A DNA stretch of 64,000 nt, taken from positions 1-64,000 of the forward strand of contig JACVCD010000014.1 of the NCBI GenBank assembly GCA_016742275.1. The letters are read 5' to 3'. The DNA comes from Gemmatimonadaceae bacterium. GTDB lineage: Bacteria; Gemmatimonadota; Gemmatimonadetes; Gemmatimonadales; Gemmatimonadaceae. Under the pieces are notes generated by a model that was not told where the DNA came from, made no database searches, and worked only from the letters and a program-made list of their open reading frames with translations. Shown in pieces: positions 62,693-64,000 of the stretch. Position 1 is the stretch's first letter, and every line of letters begins with the position of its first letter. A program made the position numbers and the translations under genes.

Positions 62693-63092
62693 CATTGTTT
62701 GCAGAGTCGATGAGTGCTCGGCCCTTGTCATACACAAGTACTCCGAAATGAAGGCGTGGTTTAGCCGAAGATAGGACTCCGATCACCGCCAACCGCGACT
62801 GGGCGATCGGAATCGATTCGTGCGACGCGGCGCGGCGGGTCAGCAGTACGACGACCTTAACCCGACCCTCAAGCTGAAGCCGGTTCCAATCGGCGAAGTC
62901 TGAATCACAGGAGAGGCACTGGTCTGGCGAGTATATCAACACGGCGACGCGCTCACTAGCAGGCAGCAACGCTGCAATGTCTGCTTGCGAGTGAATCTCG
63001 GCAGTGTGAGTGTCCGCAGCGTCGGGCTTGGAGTTGCACCCCAACGGCGCAACGCAAACAAGCCACAGTAACAACGAAATCACGGGTCTCAT
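62628..63092 (-). CDS. Thioredoxin-like lipoprotein with CLSC motif
   Basis: The 154-residue product has a signal sequence and lipobox APLGC near residue 18. The mature domain resembles a thioredoxin fold: a predicted beta strand (VAVLIYSPDQ), then CLSCDSDFADWNRL with a CxxC pair at the start of a helix, a second strand (VKVVVLLTRR) and a C-terminal strand/helix. The canonical WCxPC is replaced by QCLSC. It likely handles thiols or disulfides at the outer face of the inner or outer membrane. The gene sits between a small Cys-rich secreted peptide and a propeller lipoprotein on the same strand. Confidence 0.7.
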   Translation of the reverse strand: MRPVISLLLWLVCVAPLGCNSKPDAADTHTAEIHSQADIAALLPASERVAVLIYSPDQCLSCDSDFADWNRLQLEGRVKVVVLLTRRAASHESIPIAQSRLAVIGVLSSAKPRLHFGVLVYDKGRALIDSANNDASSRRAILERFRRFKSPASE

Positions 63093-63144
63093 GGTACCGC
63101 TTGGAGCGAGGACGCGATGTCGCGCCTCGCTCCAAGCTCTCGGT

Positions 63145-63345
63145 TCAAGTGATGATGATTGGAGGCATGATTCGGCACGGGCAATGGGCATCCCAGTCAC
63201 CAGCGCCACACGGCTTGCACCAGCCTGTGTAGAAGTCGACGTATGCGCGAGTGCCACCTTCCTCGGCAGAGACTCTGGTCGGGATTGCGAAGAGCCCTGC
63301 ACCAATTACAGCTGCCGCCGCGACTGAGCTGATTCGTCGAAACAT
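63145..63345 (-). CDS. Small secreted Cys-rich peptide with WCKPC motif
   Basis: The 66-residue product has a signal peptide (FRRISSVAAAAVIGAGLFAI, cleavage near VSA-EE) and a mature part of about 39 residues. The mature peptide has four cysteines, as CKPC and CPC, and ends in a hydrophobic PPIIIT tail. AYVDFYTGWCKPCG looks like the strand-plus-active-site segment of thioredoxins, but the rest of that fold is absent. ATG at 63345 has AGGAG 6 bases upstream, a strong site that supports this start over an upstream in-frame ATG. The thioredoxin-like gene begins 52 bases downstream on the same strand. It could be a secreted peptide processed or oxidised by its neighbours; this is inferred. Confidence 0.65.
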   Translation of the reverse strand: MFRRISSVAAAAVIGAGLFAIPTRVSAEEGGTRAYVDFYTGWCKPCGAGDWDAHCPCRIMPPIIIT

Positions 63346-63674
63346 TTGAAGCTCCTGCGAGAATGATGAATGATTGCTGGCACGACCGCTTGCCCGATTA
63401 CGCATGTGACGCTCGGCGACGAGCTGCTACTCAAGTACATTGCTGTCAAAGATTCGAGGGTCTACTCGTAATGGCCATTGGGCCGCAGCGCAGCGAGTAT
63501 GCAGCGAGAACGCCACCGCCGCAAGATTCAGGTAGGAAGCGCGGCCGTCTGGGGAGATAAGATGAGGGTTGGCGGGGCACCCGTGGAAGGTTTACGCGGC
63601 TCTCGGCGCCCAGTTCCAGGCGCGGCATCGGCCGATTTCGGCCTGCCTCGCCGCGTGGGCCGACACTACGTGCC
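63346..63674. other. 329-base gap upstream of the Cys-rich peptide gene
   Basis: No gene is convincing here. On the minus strand a TTGACA occurs upstream of the peptide gene, but no -10 hexamer lies at a proper distance. The right part, next to the transposase remnant, may include the remnant's terminal sequence; I could not identify an inverted repeat. Confidence 0.4.
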
Positions 63675-64000
63675 CTACGACCTTAGCTTATACCGCATTC
63701 GGTACAGATTCGCACTTCTTTGCCAGCGCGCGGTAACGCACCCAAGTAAAGCGCCATCGGCGCTTGATGACTTGAAACGGACAATCGACCATGGCGCGAA
63801 CTCGTGGGGCGAGCGCTCGCCGTTCTGGTTCACCAGGTTCAGGTAGCTGCTCAATTGCCACTGCAGCTTGTAGTCGGCGGACTCTGCGTCGGTCGTCGTG
63901 ACTGTGTGGATCACGCCGTGACGATCCGTGCCCACAGACACCTTCATGCCGAAATACCATATGATCTCGGGATCACGGGTCTGCGTGGCATTCTTCGTCG
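63675..64000 (-). pseudogene. Decayed IS5-family transposase, truncated by the window edge
   Basis: Reading leftward from the window edge, one frame gives TKNATQTRDPE, WYFGMKVSVGTDRHGVIHT and VTTTDAESAD, matching the middle of IS5-type DDE transposases. The usual HQTKKGNQ-like residues before WYFGMK are missing. A different frame then gives VRAMVDCPFQVIKRRWRF and VRYRALAKK, the conserved C-terminal region. A third frame gives SANLYRMRYKL, its continuation. At least one internal deletion and two frameshifts therefore separate the parts, and the gene cannot be functional. The 5' end lies beyond base 64000. Confidence 0.75.

Noticed and set aside
1-64000. tRNA/rRNA genes and CRISPR arrays
   Set aside because: No T-loop signatures in intergenic gaps, no rRNA-like conserved tracts and no regularly spaced repeats were seen.

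Overview
The window looks like chromosomal DNA of a member of the Gemmatimonadota, most like Gemmatimonas. This is inferred from gene content, not from a database search. The DNA is GC-rich and densely packed. It combines a diderm envelope with a SusC/SusD TonB receptor pair and many secreted M14, M1 and M23 hydrolases. GTG and TTG starts are common, and short stop/start overlaps are very frequent. I found no rRNA gene, tRNA gene, CRISPR array or prophage.

Layout. 0-8.3 kb: a terminator-like hairpin, an amino-acid permease, a convergent OmpR-type two-component pair, a large secreted M14 metallocarboxypeptidase and an unknown secreted protein. 8.5-20.1 kb: ftsZ followed by an overlapping M23 murein hydrolase, a vWA membrane protein, ftsY, recG, a CHASE-type hybrid histidine kinase and asnS. 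20.1-34.5 kb: mazG, alr, deoB-cdd, a lipoprotein/outer-membrane protein pair, miaB, comEC, fbp, a chorismate mutase-prephenate dehydrogenase fusion, and three small or secreted proteins. 34.6-42.2 kb (minus strand): an M1 aminopeptidase and a SusC/SusD pair, suggesting peptide uptake. 42.2-45.4 kb: an MFS transporter, a secreted protein with two Rieske centres and an FmdB-like protein without cysteines.

45.5-61.2 kb is an almost unbroken plus-strand train: argS, a PfkB kinase, purM, an outer-membrane protein, the riboflavin genes ribD-ribE-ribBA-ribH, nusB, a GT4 glycosyltransferase, hpf, hprK, and a full mannose-family phosphotransferase system (EIIA, EIIB, EIIC, EIID, HPr, EI). Most neighbours overlap by 1-8 bases or lie within a few bases, so translational coupling is likely. 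HprK next to HPr (which keeps Ser46) and EI gives both a sugar-uptake route and a kinase-controlled regulatory loop.

61.2-64.0 kb looks accessory. It holds a minus-strand cluster: a 66-residue secreted Cys-rich peptide with a WCKPC motif, a thioredoxin-like lipoprotein with CLSC, and a beta-propeller lipoprotein. A decayed IS5-family transposase runs off the right edge. The best candidates for under-described biology are this peptide/thioredoxin/propeller cluster and the double-Rieske protein at 43.5 kb.
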